From the NCBI GenBank assembly GCA_016715795.1, contig JADJXP010000002.1:1922001-1986000 (forward strand): a DNA stretch of 64,000 bases, written 5' to 3'. Of this stretch, positions 1 to 8,837 are shown in pieces. A program made the translations under genes and the position numbers. The notes beneath the pieces are model-generated. The model was not told the origin of the DNA. It saw nothing but the letters and a program-made list of their open reading frames with translations, and did not search any database. The number at the start of each line of letters is the position of its first letter. Position 1 is the stretch's first letter. The DNA is from Chloracidobacterium sp. GTDB taxonomy: Bacteria; Acidobacteriota; Blastocatellia; Pyrinomonadales; Pyrinomonadaceae.

Positions 1-1
1 G

Positions 2-97
2 ATTGAAAGGTTGAATTCGATCCGAATCGACGCTCCTGCTGATCTTGCGACCAATTTGGACGAGTATCTTTATTTCGGTAAAGAAATGGAAAAATGA
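2..97 (+). CDS. C-terminal end of a probable antitoxin (partial)
   Basis: The window opens inside a reading frame of 31 codons that ends in TGA and overlaps the next gene by the four bases ATGA. The visible peptide ends in LDEYLYFGKEMEK. A short protein placed immediately upstream of a PIN-domain toxin and translationally coupled to it is the usual position of the cognate antitoxin, so that role is inferred from context only. The DNA-binding part lies outside the window and the family cannot be named. Confidence 0.5.
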   Translation: MERLNSIRIDAPADLATNLDEYLYFGKEMEK

Positions 98-498
98 TCT
101 TCCTGGACACCTCGTTTGTGGTCGCTTGGGTTAACCCCAACGATTTCTTGCATGGACGAGCGATGACGGTGCTCGACCGATTTCACGACGAGCCTTGGCT
201 AACAACGGACAGCGTCCTGCTTGAGATCGGCAACTCGCTTTCACGTCACTTTCGACATGAGGCCGCAGAGGTTATCGAAACGATCCTTGGCGATGAAGAT
301 GCGACAATAGTCACCATGGACGCCGACCTATTCTTCCGAGCGTTCAACCTGTATCGATCCCGAACTGATAAGACGTGGGGCCTGATCGACTGTGTTTCGT
401 TTATCGTTATGCAGGACCATCAGTGTCTCGACGCTCTGACGAACGATGTCCACTTTATACAGGCAGGGTTTCGGGCTCACCTGCGTCATGCCGAATGA
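94..498 (+). CDS. PIN-domain ribonuclease, VapC-like toxin
   Basis: A 134-residue protein of typical VapC length. It starts with the hydrophobic strand and first acidic residue of PIN domains (MIFLDTS, D5). The further acidic positions E44 (LLEIGNSL), D99 (GLIDCVSF) and D118 (TNDVHF) fit the Mg2+-binding quartet of PIN nucleases. Family members usually cleave tRNA or rRNA and are held inactive by the upstream antitoxin. The start overlaps the upstream partial gene by ATGA, and its own stop overlaps the moeA start by ATGA, so a toxin gene is translationally coupled to a cofactor-biosynthesis gene. A housekeeping PIN nuclease is a less likely alternative. Confidence 0.85.
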   Translation: MIFLDTSFVVAWVNPNDFLHGRAMTVLDRFHDEPWLTTDSVLLEIGNSLSRHFRHEAAEVIETILGDEDATIVTMDADLFFRAFNLYRSRTDKTWGLIDCVSFIVMQDHQCLDALTNDVHFIQAGFRAHLRHAE

Positions 499-1682
499 TC
501 CCTATCTCAAAAGCCCTCAAACTTATTGCGGTACAGACTGCGCCGCTCGGCACCGAAAAAGTTCTGCTCGCCGACGCGGTCGGCCGTGTGCTGGCCGCCC
601 CGGTTGTTGCTGACAGTGATCTGCCGCCGTTTGACAGGTCAATGATGGACGGCTTTGCAGTTATCGCCGCCGACATCGCGAAAACGCCCGTCTCTCTCGA
701 GATCGTGGGCGAGTCGTCCGCAGGCCACGGCTGGAATGGCCGCCTGAAACGAGGCCAAGCCGTCAGGATCATGACAGGGGCACGCGTGCCTGCCGGTGCC
801 GATTCGGTCCAGCGAGTCGAGGTCACACAGGAATCGAACGGCTCCGTTACGGTCTTTGAGCCGGTCAGGATGGGCATGTCCGTAGTGCGTCGCGCCGCTG
901 AGATCAAACACGGTAAAGTCGTTTTCAAACGCGGCGAGATCATTAGTGACAACATGATCTCCGCCCTCGGCTCGTTTGGTTATGCCAAGGTCGATGTCGG
1001 CCGTCGCCCTCGGGTGGCGATACTCGGCACGGGCAGCGAGATCGTCGATATCGCCAAACGCCCCGGCCGCGACCAGATCCGCAACTCAAATTCCGTGATG
1101 CTCGACGTCCTCGCCCGCCATTACGGTGCCGAAACGTCGATCCTGCCAATGGCCAAAGACAGCCTCGCAGAACTCAAGTCTCAAATCGCAAATTGCAGAT
1201 CGCAGGTGCTCATTATCACCGGCGGCGTGTCGGTCGGAAAGTACGACCTGACCAAACAAGCACTCATCGAACTCGGAGCGGAGATCTACTTTGAAAAGGT
1301 CCGGCTCAAACCGGGCAAACCGGCCGTCTTTGCCCGGCTCGGAAAAATGCTTGTCTTCGGACTGCCCGGCAATCCGGTTTCGGCTGCGGTGACATTTTAT
1401 CTCTTTGTCCGCAAAGCACTTATGCTGATGCAGGGAGCGGCAACGACCGGCCTTCGCGCCGGCCATGCGATCGTCGGGGCAAACGTAAAGGCCGCCAAAG
1501 ACCGCGACACTTACACCGCTGCACGACTAGATACGGACGCAACCGGCCACCTCATCGCCACGCCGCTCAAGACCCAAGGCTCGTCCGACCTCGCCTCATT
1601 CGCCCGCGCCGAAGCCCTAATCTTTATCGCGGCCGGAAAAACCTATAAGATTGGAGAAGTTGTTGATATCTCATTCTTGTAG
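495..1682 (+). CDS. moeA: Molybdopterin molybdenumtransferase MoeA
   Basis: Inserts molybdate into adenylylated molybdopterin, the last step of Mo-cofactor synthesis in the cytoplasm. The protein is 395 residues from the ATG at 495, close to the usual 400. Family signatures read in order: the MoeA N-terminal domain with PPFDRSMMDGFAV near residue 40, the IRNSNSVML loop, the MoCF-binding motif ITGGVSVGKYD, and GLPGNPVSA. The longer open frame from 375 was rejected because 495 gives an ATGA overlap with the PIN gene and a normal MoeA N-terminus. moaC follows 38 bp downstream. A word-repeat-like stretch (SQIANCRSQ, about 1172-1206) precedes the GGVSVG motif. Confidence 0.95.
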   Translation: MIPISKALKLIAVQTAPLGTEKVLLADAVGRVLAAPVVADSDLPPFDRSMMDGFAVIAADIAKTPVSLEIVGESSAGHGWNGRLKRGQAVRIMTGARVPAGADSVQRVEVTQESNGSVTVFEPVRMGMSVVRRAAEIKHGKVVFKRGEIISDNMISALGSFGYAKVDVGRRPRVAILGTGSEIVDIAKRPGRDQIRNSNSVMLDVLARHYGAETSILPMAKDSLAELKSQIANCRSQVLIITGGVSVGKYDLTKQALIELGAEIYFEKVRLKPGKPAVFARLGKMLVFGLPGNPVSAAVTFYLFVRKALMLMQGAATTGLRAGHAIVGANVKAAKDRDTYTAARLDTDATGHLIATPLKTQGSSDLASFARAEALIFIAAGKTYKIGEVVDISFL

Positions 1683-1711
1683 CTCTGTGCACTCTGTGCC
1701 TCCGTGGTGAA
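1683..1711. repeat. Half of a word-repeat element (CTCTGTG family)
   Basis: Directly after the moeA stop codon the DNA repeats the word CTCTGTG twice (CTCTGTGCACTCTGTGCC) and ends in TCCGTGGTGAA. It has the look of one arm of the dyad elements found elsewhere in the window, without a partner arm. It fills almost the whole moeA-moaC spacer, leaving moaC with no evident Shine-Dalgarno sequence. Confidence 0.5.
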
Positions 1712-1720
1712 TCCCTTCTT

Positions 1721-2173
1721 ATGAGCGAGCTTTCACATTTTGACGACGCAGGAAAGATCAGGATGGTCGATGTGTCTGAAAAGGCCGTCACCGCACGCCG
1801 CGCCGTCGCCTCGGGCCGCGTCCTTTTGAACTCCGAAACTCTAAGAACCCTACAAACTCAACAAACCCCAAAAGGGAACCCTTTGGAAATAGCCCGCATC
1901 GCGGGCATCATGGCGGCAAAAAAGACATCCGAGTTGATCCCGCTCTGCCACCAGCTAAACCTGTCAAAGGTGAACGTGGCCGCCGAGATCACCGACTATG
2001 GCGTCGCTCTGACCGCCGAAGCCGTCACTAATGCCCAAACGGGCGTCGAAATGGAAGCCCTCACCGCCGTCTCCGTCGCCGCCCTGACCATCTACGACAT
2101 GCTCAAAGCCGTCCAAAAAGACATCCAAATAACCGACATCCGCCTCGACTCCAAAACCGGCGGAAAGAGTTAG
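1721..2173 (+). CDS. moaC: Cyclic pyranopterin monophosphate synthase MoaC
   Basis: Makes cyclic pyranopterin monophosphate from the MoaA product at the start of molybdopterin synthesis. The 150-residue length is normal. The family signature runs ARIAGIMAAKKTSELIPLCH, followed by EAVTNAQTGVEMEAL and the C-terminal catalytic and binding segment ending in SKTGGKS. It stands just after moeA and completes a small Mo-cofactor operon. Residues 45-55 (TLQTQQTPKGN) are coded by an A/C-rich stretch unlike the rest, but the segment has normal length for the family. The start has no clear ribosome site because a half repeat element occupies the spacer. Confidence 0.95.
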   Translation: MSELSHFDDAGKIRMVDVSEKAVTARRAVASGRVLLNSETLRTLQTQQTPKGNPLEIARIAGIMAAKKTSELIPLCHQLNLSKVNVAAEITDYGVALTAEAVTNAQTGVEMEALTAVSVAALTIYDMLKAVQKDIQITDIRLDSKTGGKS

Positions 2174-2186
2174 GCTCACCGCGGCG

Positions 2187-2362
2187 AAACGCGGGCACCC
2201 TGCCCGCGCGTGGCGTTCCCAAAATAGAACGCGGATAAACGGATCAAGCGGAAAAAACCGGATATGAAGACCCATTATCTTATCCGTCCTTATCCGCCCG
2301 ATCCGCGTTATCCGCGGCCAAAATGACGTTCGCTACTGGCGGGCAAAGTGCCCGCGTTCCGG
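2187..2362. repeat. Composite nested inverted repeat (REP-like arms around a CGGATAA-word dyad)
   Basis: The outer arms are 2187-2225 and 2318-2362. Both contain AACGCGGGCA...TGCCCGC hairpins, and the right arm reverse-complemented resembles the left. Nested inside is a second dyad whose arms (about 2228-2270 and 2276-2322) are built from the word CGGATAA or CGGATC repeated every 9-10 bp. The structure fills the gap between the converging moaC and delta-60 genes. A small perfect palindrome, GGCAATCAATTGCC (2361-2374), overlaps the stop of the latter. Confidence 0.8.
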
Positions 2363-2365
2363 CAA

Positions 2366-5300
2366 TCAATTGCCGTAGGCAGACGGTGTCGGCTTGTCGC
2401 CATTCTGGCCCCATGGGAAGACGATGAATTGACTGTTGTCGCTGCGCTTGATGTACCAGGTCCCATCCGAAGGCCGCCATACACCGATGTCTGCCTTGCC
2501 GTCGCCGTCGTAGTCCCCTGCGATGGGAATGTCCGCCGGTGCGCCGAAGACCTCATACGAATACGTCGCCGTCGCCGAATTCCTCACCACCCAAAGGCCC
2601 GTCGAAGGTCGATAGATCGCGATGTCGGTCTTGCCGTCGCCGTCGTAGTCAGCCGGTGCGATCCGATCACCGGTCTGGCCAAACCTCTCGCCGAATACGT
2701 CGCCGTTAGAGCTACGGATGTTGTACCAGTCGCCTATCGACGGCCTGAAGATGCCGAGGTCGTTCTTACCATCACCGTCAAAGTCACCGACCGTCGGCAC
2801 ATCGCCATTCGCACCAAACTGCATCCCAAACGTAGAGCCGTTGGACGAGTTCGTCCGATACCACGTCCCCTGACTTGGCCTGAACACCGTCAGGTCAGCC
2901 TTCCCGTCCCCGTCATAGTCACCCGGAGCAGGAAGATCCTCAGCCACCCCAAACACCGGATACGACACCGTCCCATTCGAGCTGTTCAGGATATACCACA
3001 ATCCCGTCGAAGGCCGATATATCGCAATATCCGTCTTACCGTCACCATCGTAATCCGCCGGCGTCAGCTTATCGCCATTCGCCCCGAACTGCAGCCCCTG
3101 AAACCCGGCCGTGCTCCTTTGCAGATACCACGCACCATCGGCCGGCCTAAATACGGAGAAATCGGTCTTACCATCGCCGTCGTAGTCGAACGGTGCCGCA
3201 CTGGGCTCTTGATCCTGGAGGCGGGCAATTCCCAGTCTCGGTTGTCCATCCATAGATGTAAAGACTCCACCGACAAGGACCTTCCCATCGGCCTGGCCTG
3301 TGATAACGGAGACTGTGCTGTTCGCAGGGGCGTCAACGCTGGTCAGGCCTCCGGTTGAATTCAGTTCTGCCCAGTAACTCTTCGCAGTTCCGTTGTAAGA
3401 GGAGAAGGAACCACCGGCGAGCGTCTTAAGCCCGCCTTGACCGTCGGGCCTTTGATAGAGGCCGCTTACCGTAGCGTTGAAGCCCGTTCCAACGGCAAAG
3501 GCAGAGTCATAACCACCATCGCTATTCAGCCTCGCGATCCTTGCTGACGGGAAACCGTTTACACTTGTAAAGTCGCCGCCGATCATAAGCTTTCCATCAG
3601 GCTGGATCGCTAATTTTCTGACGGTCGTGACGGTGTTTGCGTTAAAGGCCAGATCAACGGTTCCGTCAGTATTCAGTCTGGCGACCTTGCTGCGGCCGCT
3701 GCCCGCGTAGTTTGAAAAAGCTCCGCCAATATAGATCTGATTATTCGCCGCAAGACCAATGTCAAATACATAAGACGAATTAGGCTGTGCAAAGCCGTTG
3801 TCCTGCGACCCATCTGAGTTTAGCCGGGTAATGCCAACGCTCCCTGTCTGGGTAAATATCAAACCTCCCACGATGATCTTTCCATCCGGCTGAATCACGC
3901 AGCTGTAGCCCAGCACGGAGATATTACCCGGCACAAACGAACTATCGAGCGCGCCATTCGCATCAAGCCGCGCAATGCCAAGACGCTCGGCACCGGCGAC
4001 CGCCCAAAACATACCGACAATTACGATCTTTCCGTCGTTCTGTATCGCGATAGCATTGATATCAAAATCCACATCAGCAGAAAACGAGGCGTCGAGGGTG
4101 CCGTCCGCATTGAACCTGGCAATGTTTCGCCTGGGCGTGCCGTTTGCAGTCTCAAAATTACCCGCCGCCAGAATCTTGCCGTCCGTTTGCTGTTTGATAG
4201 CCCTTACCGCTCCGTACCCTTCGACCGTGCCGGTAAAACCCGTATCGATCGATCCATTTGTATTGAGGCGTGCGATCCGTTTGCTGGGCGTCGCCAAGGA
4301 GCCAAGCTTGTAGAGATCTCCGCCTGCAAAGATCTTTCCGTCGGGGCCAAGCGAAATAGAGAATATCTCCATCCCACCGTCGATAACAGGCACAGGGGTG
4401 AAGCCGGGATCGAGGCTGCCATTAGGCGTAAGTTTTACGACACCCCACGGATGGCCACCACCGGGCAGCGGCCCATACCCTCCGCCACCAGCGATGATGG
4501 ATCCGCCGGGCAATACGATCATGCTGTGGACCGTCGGTTCGGAGTTTGGATCGTAGGGCGATGTAAATGTGCCATCCACGGCTCCCGTTGACGTAAACCG
4601 CGTGATGCCCTTCTGAGTGTCCGTGCCGCCAACGAGGATCTTCCCGTCAGGCTGAATGGCAACCGATGGCTGCATCGCCGATGAATTGGTTCCGGCATCG
4701 AGACTCGCGTCAAACGAGCCGTCGCTGTTGAGCCTTGCCAAATTTCGGCGAGTATTGCCCGCCACAGAGGTGAATCCACCAACCATCACTATCTTTCCGT
4801 CGGATTGGACGGCCGCCTCTTGGATCGACGAATTTATCGTCGGCGGCGTGAAGGAGCTATCGAGCGACCCATCTGAATTCAGTCTCGCGATCCGGCTAAC
4901 CGGCGTCCCGTTGAATTGCGTAAATCCCCCGGAGACGATGATCTTGCCATCGGACATAAGCAGGACATCGTTCACGCTACTCGCCCCCGTTCCGGGATTG
5001 AATGTCGCATCGAGCGAGCCATCAGCATTTAGCCGCGCAACGCCGGGTGCAGCCCCACCAACGAGTATCCGGCCGTCTGTCATAACGACAATATCGAGGA
5101 CAAAACCGATGCCGCCGATCGAAACGGGATTGAAGGTATTGTCGAGTGTGCCGTCGGCATTGAAACGGGCTATCAAGGCACGTGCAACGCCATTAGCGAT
5201 GGGAAACGAACCGCCAACCAACGTCTTGCCGTCCGGCTGCACCGCGACAGCCTCGACCCGCGTATAGCCATCGGTCAGGCTCGGCGCGAACCCGGGATCA

Positions 5301-5422
5301 ACGGCCAGATCCAGCGCCGGAGCTGAGAACACAAACAGCACAACGCATAAAAAACTACAAAGGGCCCCTGTCAAACCGGGTACCGAGTATAAACATTCTC
5401 GCGAACGAGTACTTGATCTCAT
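2366..5422 (-). CDS. Secreted delta-60 / FG-GAP repeat protein
   Basis: A 1018-residue exported protein probably displayed at the cell surface. A signal peptide with hydrophobic core LCSFLCVVLFVFSAPA precedes many delta-60 repeats (pattern VQPDGKILVGG...ARLNSDGSLD) over roughly residues 40-720. These are followed by five or six FG-GAP/VCBS-like units (YDGDGKTDIAIYRPSTGLW) to the end, all beta-propeller-type repeats. The ATG at 5422 was chosen because AGGAG lies about 7 bases upstream; an earlier in-frame ATG at 5455 lacks this. The C-terminal unit closely resembles the end of the M36 protease at 49243-53409. The substrate or ligand is unknown. Confidence 0.85.
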   Translation of the reverse strand: MRSSTRSRECLYSVPGLTGALCSFLCVVLFVFSAPALDLAVDPGFAPSLTDGYTRVEAVAVQPDGKTLVGGSFPIANGVARALIARFNADGTLDNTFNPVSIGGIGFVLDIVVMTDGRILVGGAAPGVARLNADGSLDATFNPGTGASSVNDVLLMSDGKIIVSGGFTQFNGTPVSRIARLNSDGSLDSSFTPPTINSSIQEAAVQSDGKIVMVGGFTSVAGNTRRNLARLNSDGSFDASLDAGTNSSAMQPSVAIQPDGKILVGGTDTQKGITRFTSTGAVDGTFTSPYDPNSEPTVHSMIVLPGGSIIAGGGGYGPLPGGGHPWGVVKLTPNGSLDPGFTPVPVIDGGMEIFSISLGPDGKIFAGGDLYKLGSLATPSKRIARLNTNGSIDTGFTGTVEGYGAVRAIKQQTDGKILAAGNFETANGTPRRNIARFNADGTLDASFSADVDFDINAIAIQNDGKIVIVGMFWAVAGAERLGIARLDANGALDSSFVPGNISVLGYSCVIQPDGKIIVGGLIFTQTGSVGITRLNSDGSQDNGFAQPNSSYVFDIGLAANNQIYIGGAFSNYAGSGRSKVARLNTDGTVDLAFNANTVTTVRKLAIQPDGKLMIGGDFTSVNGFPSARIARLNSDGGYDSAFAVGTGFNATVSGLYQRPDGQGGLKTLAGGSFSSYNGTAKSYWAELNSTGGLTSVDAPANSTVSVITGQADGKVLVGGVFTSMDGQPRLGIARLQDQEPSAAPFDYDGDGKTDFSVFRPADGAWYLQRSTAGFQGLQFGANGDKLTPADYDGDGKTDIAIYRPSTGLWYILNSSNGTVSYPVFGVAEDLPAPGDYDGDGKADLTVFRPSQGTWYRTNSSNGSTFGMQFGANGDVPTVGDFDGDGKNDLGIFRPSIGDWYNIRSSNGDVFGERFGQTGDRIAPADYDGDGKTDIAIYRPSTGLWVVRNSATATYSYEVFGAPADIPIAGDYDGDGKADIGVWRPSDGTWYIKRSDNSQFIVFPWGQNGDKPTPSAYGN

Positions 5423-5505
5423 GTTAGTCTCCTTTCTGCACACCGGCAGGGTCATCTGCGGTTCTGAGCCGTGATTATGGAAGTTTTGAAAAAAGTTGGT
5501 AAATG

Positions 5506-7155
5506 CTACCTCGAACCGTTTTGGATGTCAAACGGCCGGCCGCGGGCGATCATTGTGCCGGCTTGGGGCATTGATTCGATGGCTTTGAGGATCTGAGGGT
5601 CGTTCTCGAGGAGCACCTGGACGCCGGCCTCGCTTGAGTAGTTTGCGGTGGCAATTTCCTGGCGCAGTCGTGTCTTAGCGTAGTCAGCCATGCTGTCGAT
5701 GTTGGCAATGGTCAGGCCGTTAGCTGGATCAGACACGGCGTGGGAACGAAATGCCTCATACAAACGATCTGAGACGCTAAACTCATTTGGCTGCAGCGTT
5801 TGACGATAGTTCTGCTTTTCGACCCTAAAGCTGTCAAAGCCATTGATCCGGCCGGCCACAAGCTGGCGAACGAAGAAGAACACAGCCTCACTGATCCGGG
5901 CACGCGCAGGTGACGGGGCCAGCGGAGCAACCGCGATATCCGGCTCGATACCACGGCCGCCGTAGAGCGTGCGGCCACTTGGTGTTGTCACCGGAACGCC
6001 GGGCGGCTTTGGCGGTGCGTCGAGCCCGTCATTCTCGGGCCGGTCGTCGCCGTGCGTGTAGTAATCGTAGATCGAGCCGCTCGAATATTCCCGCTGGAGC
6101 GAACGGCCAAATGGCGTGTAATAGCGTGCCGTGGTCAGGGTCAAACCTGTCCCGTATGGCAGTCTGAAGACACGTTGGACAAGGCCCTTGCCAAAGCTGT
6201 CGCTGCCGACCACCAGCCCACGGTCATAGTCCTGAATAGCACCCGCGACTATCTCGGAGGCTGACGCCGAACCGCCATTGATCATCACGATAAGCGGCTC
6301 GGTATCGACATTGCTGCCCGTCGCACGAAGCTCTCGCTGCGGTGCATCTTTTGATCCCTTGACCGACACGACCGTCTCGCCGCCGGGGATGAACTTGCTG
6401 ACCACAGCAACAGCCTGCTCCAGAATGCCGCCCGGATTTCCGCGCAGATCAAGGATCAGGCTCTTCATTCCCTCTTTCTTCAGATCGGCCATTGCGGTCG
6501 TGAGTTCCTCGGAGGTTGTCGTCTGAAAGCCGCCGGTCAGGCCAATATAGCCGATGCCGTCGCGGAGCATAAAGTAATTCCGTATCGACGGCAGCGGAAC
6601 GCCGCCGCGGGTGATCTCATAATCGACCGGCGTCGCCGAACCGGCACGGTCGATCTGTATGCGGACAGGTGTGCCCTTTGGCCCGCGCACATTTCGCGAG
6701 ACATCGGCGCTTGTCCATTCGCGTGCGTCCTTGCCCTCGACGGTGAGGAATCGGTCGCCGTAACGAAGCCCGGCCTTGTCGGCGGGCGTATTCGGCACTA
6801 CGGACTGAACATACACGCCGTCGCGGTGCTGCAATATCGAGACGCCGATACCGTAGAACTGTGAGGATTGCTCCTCGTCGAGCTTTCGAAATTCCTCGCT
6901 CGTGAAGTAAGACGAGTGCGGGTCGAGCGTCCACAACATCGCCTGCATTGAGGAATCGGTCAGCTTATCGTGGTCGGCCGATGTGACGTAGCTCTCATCG
7001 ATCAGGCGAAGAGCATCCTTGTAGTCCGCAACTATGCGTTCAGCCGTTGTCCCGGCCTCAGCCGACGTCCGCTCAGGCATCCGGCCAAATGCGCCGCCCA
7101 GCACGGCCCCAATGCCGATGACGAGGACCGCTATCAATAAGAACTTGTTCTTCAT
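5506..7155 (-). CDS. S41 family carboxy-terminal processing protease
   Basis: A periplasmic serine protease of the CtpA/Prc type, 549 residues from the ATG at 7155; an in-frame GTG at 7167 is the alternative start. An N-terminal membrane anchor or signal (FLLIAVLVIGIGAVLGGAFG) is followed by a dimerising helical region, a PDZ domain near residues 100-190 (IGVSILQHRDGVYVQSVVP) and the S41 catalytic domain. The nucleophile lies in NGGSASASEIV near residue 300 and the general-base lysine in DSFGKGLVQ, so the Ser-Lys dyad is intact. The family trims C-termini of envelope proteins. It is divergent from the glycosyltransferase gene, with a 70-bp shared promoter region. Confidence 0.93.
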   Translation of the reverse strand: MKNKFLLIAVLVIGIGAVLGGAFGRMPERTSAEAGTTAERIVADYKDALRLIDESYVTSADHDKLTDSSMQAMLWTLDPHSSYFTSEEFRKLDEEQSSQFYGIGVSILQHRDGVYVQSVVPNTPADKAGLRYGDRFLTVEGKDAREWTSADVSRNVRGPKGTPVRIQIDRAGSATPVDYEITRGGVPLPSIRNYFMLRDGIGYIGLTGGFQTTTSEELTTAMADLKKEGMKSLILDLRGNPGGILEQAVAVVSKFIPGGETVVSVKGSKDAPQRELRATGSNVDTEPLIVMINGGSASASEIVAGAIQDYDRGLVVGSDSFGKGLVQRVFRLPYGTGLTLTTARYYTPFGRSLQREYSSGSIYDYYTHGDDRPENDGLDAPPKPPGVPVTTPSGRTLYGGRGIEPDIAVAPLAPSPARARISEAVFFFVRQLVAGRINGFDSFRVEKQNYRQTLQPNEFSVSDRLYEAFRSHAVSDPANGLTIANIDSMADYAKTRLRQEIATANYSSEAGVQVLLENDPQILKAIESMPQAGTMIARGRPFDIQNGSR

Positions 7156-7237
7156 TCTCTCGCTCACGATTATCTTACGTCAGATTCGATGCAAAATTTA
7201 CTTTTCGAGGGCAAAAACTTACCATTAGCTATTTGCG

Positions 7238-7987
7238 ATGAACCTCGACGTATCCATAGTCATTCCGGCGTATAACGAGAGCGAACGCATCTCGCAGCCG
7301 CTCGGCATCATACTCAGCCACGTCTCAAATAATGGCCTCAGAGCCGAGGTCATCGTCGTTGATGACGGCTCGTCTGACGATACATCAGCGGTTGCTGAGC
7401 GGGCGTTCGCCGCAGTTCCGGGCGTGCCGTCACAAGTCATCAGGTACGAAGCGAACCGCGGAAAAGGTTTCGCCGTTAAGACGGGGCTGCTGGCTGCATC
7501 CGCCGATACCGCAGTCATTACCGACGCTGACCTCTCAACGCCGATCGAGGAGATGTCAAAGCTCGTCGAACCGATTCGCTCCGGCGAGATCGATGTCGCC
7601 TTCGGCTCGCGTGCGCTCGACCGCTCGCTGATCGGCACGCACCAGCCGTGGCAGCGAGAACAGGGCGGCAAGGTGATGAACTTTATCATTCGCAAGATGT
7701 CCGGCCTCAATTTCGCCGACACGCAATGCGGCTTTAAGGCCTTTAATATGTTGAAGTTCCGGCCGCTGCTCGACGTGATGACCATCGACCGGTTCGGTTT
7801 CGACGTCGAATTTCTCTTCGTCGCCCAGTACCACGGGCTGCGTCTCGCCGAGATACCTGTCCGCTGGAACGACGTTCTCGGCTCAAAGGTCAGTGTCCTG
7901 CGCGATACGCGTCGAATGATCAGCGAACTCAACCAGATCCGCCGCAACGCCCGCACGGGTGTCTATGACAATATTCAAACAGGATAG
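7238..7987 (+). CDS. GT2 glycosyltransferase, dolichyl-phosphate glucose synthase-like
   Basis: A 249-residue GT-A fold transferase that would move a sugar from a nucleotide donor to polyprenyl phosphate at the cytoplasmic face of the membrane. It shows VSIVIPAYNESERI at the N-terminus, VVDDGSSDDT, the NRGKGFAVKTG segment, the metal-binding TDADLS motif, and the CGFKAF and DRFGFDVE segments of the ALG5-like (DPG synthase) subgroup. No C-terminal membrane segments are present. The last residues (NIQTG) and the TAG stop are supplied by the repeat element that starts at 7978, so the native C-terminus may have been replaced. Confidence 0.88.
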   Translation: MNLDVSIVIPAYNESERISQPLGIILSHVSNNGLRAEVIVVDDGSSDDTSAVAERAFAAVPGVPSQVIRYEANRGKGFAVKTGLLAASADTAVITDADLSTPIEEMSKLVEPIRSGEIDVAFGSRALDRSLIGTHQPWQREQGGKVMNFIIRKMSGLNFADTQCGFKAFNMLKFRPLLDVMTIDRFGFDVEFLFVAQYHGLRLAEIPVRWNDVLGSKVSVLRDTRRMISELNQIRRNARTGVYDNIQTG

Positions 7988-8046
7988 ACAGGATAAGCAG
8001 GATAAGATTTTTCTGTATCTATCCTGTTTGTCCTGTCCATCCTGTT
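7978..8046. repeat. Dyad element, ACAGGATAA word family
   Basis: An imperfect inverted repeat with arms 7978-8007 and 8016-8046. Each arm repeats the word ACAGGATAN three times at a 9-bp period. The left arm contains the stop codon of the upstream glycosyltransferase gene (7985-7987). The right arm ends 11 bp before the pdxJ start, so the element is the whole intergenic region. Confidence 0.9.
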
Positions 8047-8057
8047 AAAATCTGCAT

Positions 8058-8801
8058 ATGCCAGCAAAGCTCAACGTCAATATCGACCACGTCGCCACCA
8101 TCCGCGAGGCCCGCAAGACGATCGAGCCGAGCATCGTCACGGCGGCAGTGATCTGCGAACAATCCGGGGCCGACGGCATTACCGTTCATCTTCGCGGTGA
8201 CCGGCGGCACATTCAGGATCGCGATATCGAGTTGCTACGCGACGTCGTCACGACGTATCTCAATGTCGAGATGGCCGCGACCGACGAGATGGTCAACATT
8301 GCGGTTGCCACCATGCCCGACGCCGTCTCGCTCGTGCCCGAAAAACCCAACGAGGTCACTACTGAGGGCGGTCTTGACGTTGTCGGCAACTTTGACGCGG
8401 TTAAAAGCTCAATTGACAAGCTGCGAGCTTCCGACATTTTTGTCAGCATCTTTATCGATCCCGATTCGGCCCAGATCGACGCTGCAAAACGTGCCGGTGC
8501 CCAGCAGGTCGAGCTTTGCACCGCCGAATACGCCGAGATGACGCTCTCGTCTCGCGCCGCCCACGGCGAAGGTGCCCGGAAAGCCGCGGGCGAAGTCTCT
8601 CGCCTCGCCGCTGCAGCCTCGCACGCTGTCTCTCTCGGCCTGATCGTTGCCGCGGGCCACGGACTGACCTATCGCAACGTCGGCGCCCTCGCCGCGATCC
8701 CCGAGATCACCGAATTCAACATCGGCCACAACATCATCTCGCGTGCCGTTTTCGTCGGCCTGAGCGACGCCGTCAAGGAGATGATCGAGGCGATCGCGTA
8801 G
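8058..8801 (+). CDS. pdxJ: Pyridoxine 5'-phosphate synthase PdxJ
   Basis: Condenses 1-deoxyxylulose 5-phosphate with 3-amino-1-hydroxyacetone phosphate to form pyridoxine 5'-phosphate in the DXP-dependent vitamin B6 pathway. It is a 247-residue TIM barrel of normal length. Family signatures are clear: NIDHVATIREAR at the N-terminus, GITVHLRGDRRHIQDRD, the glutamate in NVEMAATDEM, VPEKPNEVTTEGG, GHGLTYRNV and EFNIGHNIISRA. The leader before the ATG is made of the dyad element 7978-8046 and no Shine-Dalgarno sequence is evident. Confidence 0.97.
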   Translation: MPAKLNVNIDHVATIREARKTIEPSIVTAAVICEQSGADGITVHLRGDRRHIQDRDIELLRDVVTTYLNVEMAATDEMVNIAVATMPDAVSLVPEKPNEVTTEGGLDVVGNFDAVKSSIDKLRASDIFVSIFIDPDSAQIDAAKRAGAQQVELCTAEYAEMTLSSRAAHGEGARKAAGEVSRLAAAASHAVSLGLIVAAGHGLTYRNVGALAAIPEITEFNIGHNIISRAVFVGLSDAVKEMIEAIA

Positions 8802-8837
8802 ATCAGCCGCAGAGGACAGAGTTCCCTGAGATAAATC

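Noticed and set aside
375..494. 40-codon N-terminal extension of MoeA
   Set aside because: The extension overlaps the PIN gene and encodes non-conserved sequence; the ATG at 495 gives the normal MoeA start and an ATGA junction.
1845..1890. Repeat insertion in moaC
   Set aside because: The A/C-rich stretch coding for TLQTQQTPKGN looks unusual, but the protein has exactly the normal spacing between conserved MoaC motifs, so insertion is not supported.
2348..3358. 336-aa open frame on the plus strand opposite the delta-60/FG-GAP gene
   Set aside because: It is the antisense shadow of a repetitive G/C-rich gene; the peptide is Arg/Val-rich without motifs, and the minus-strand protein has a signal peptide, ribosome site and recognised repeats.
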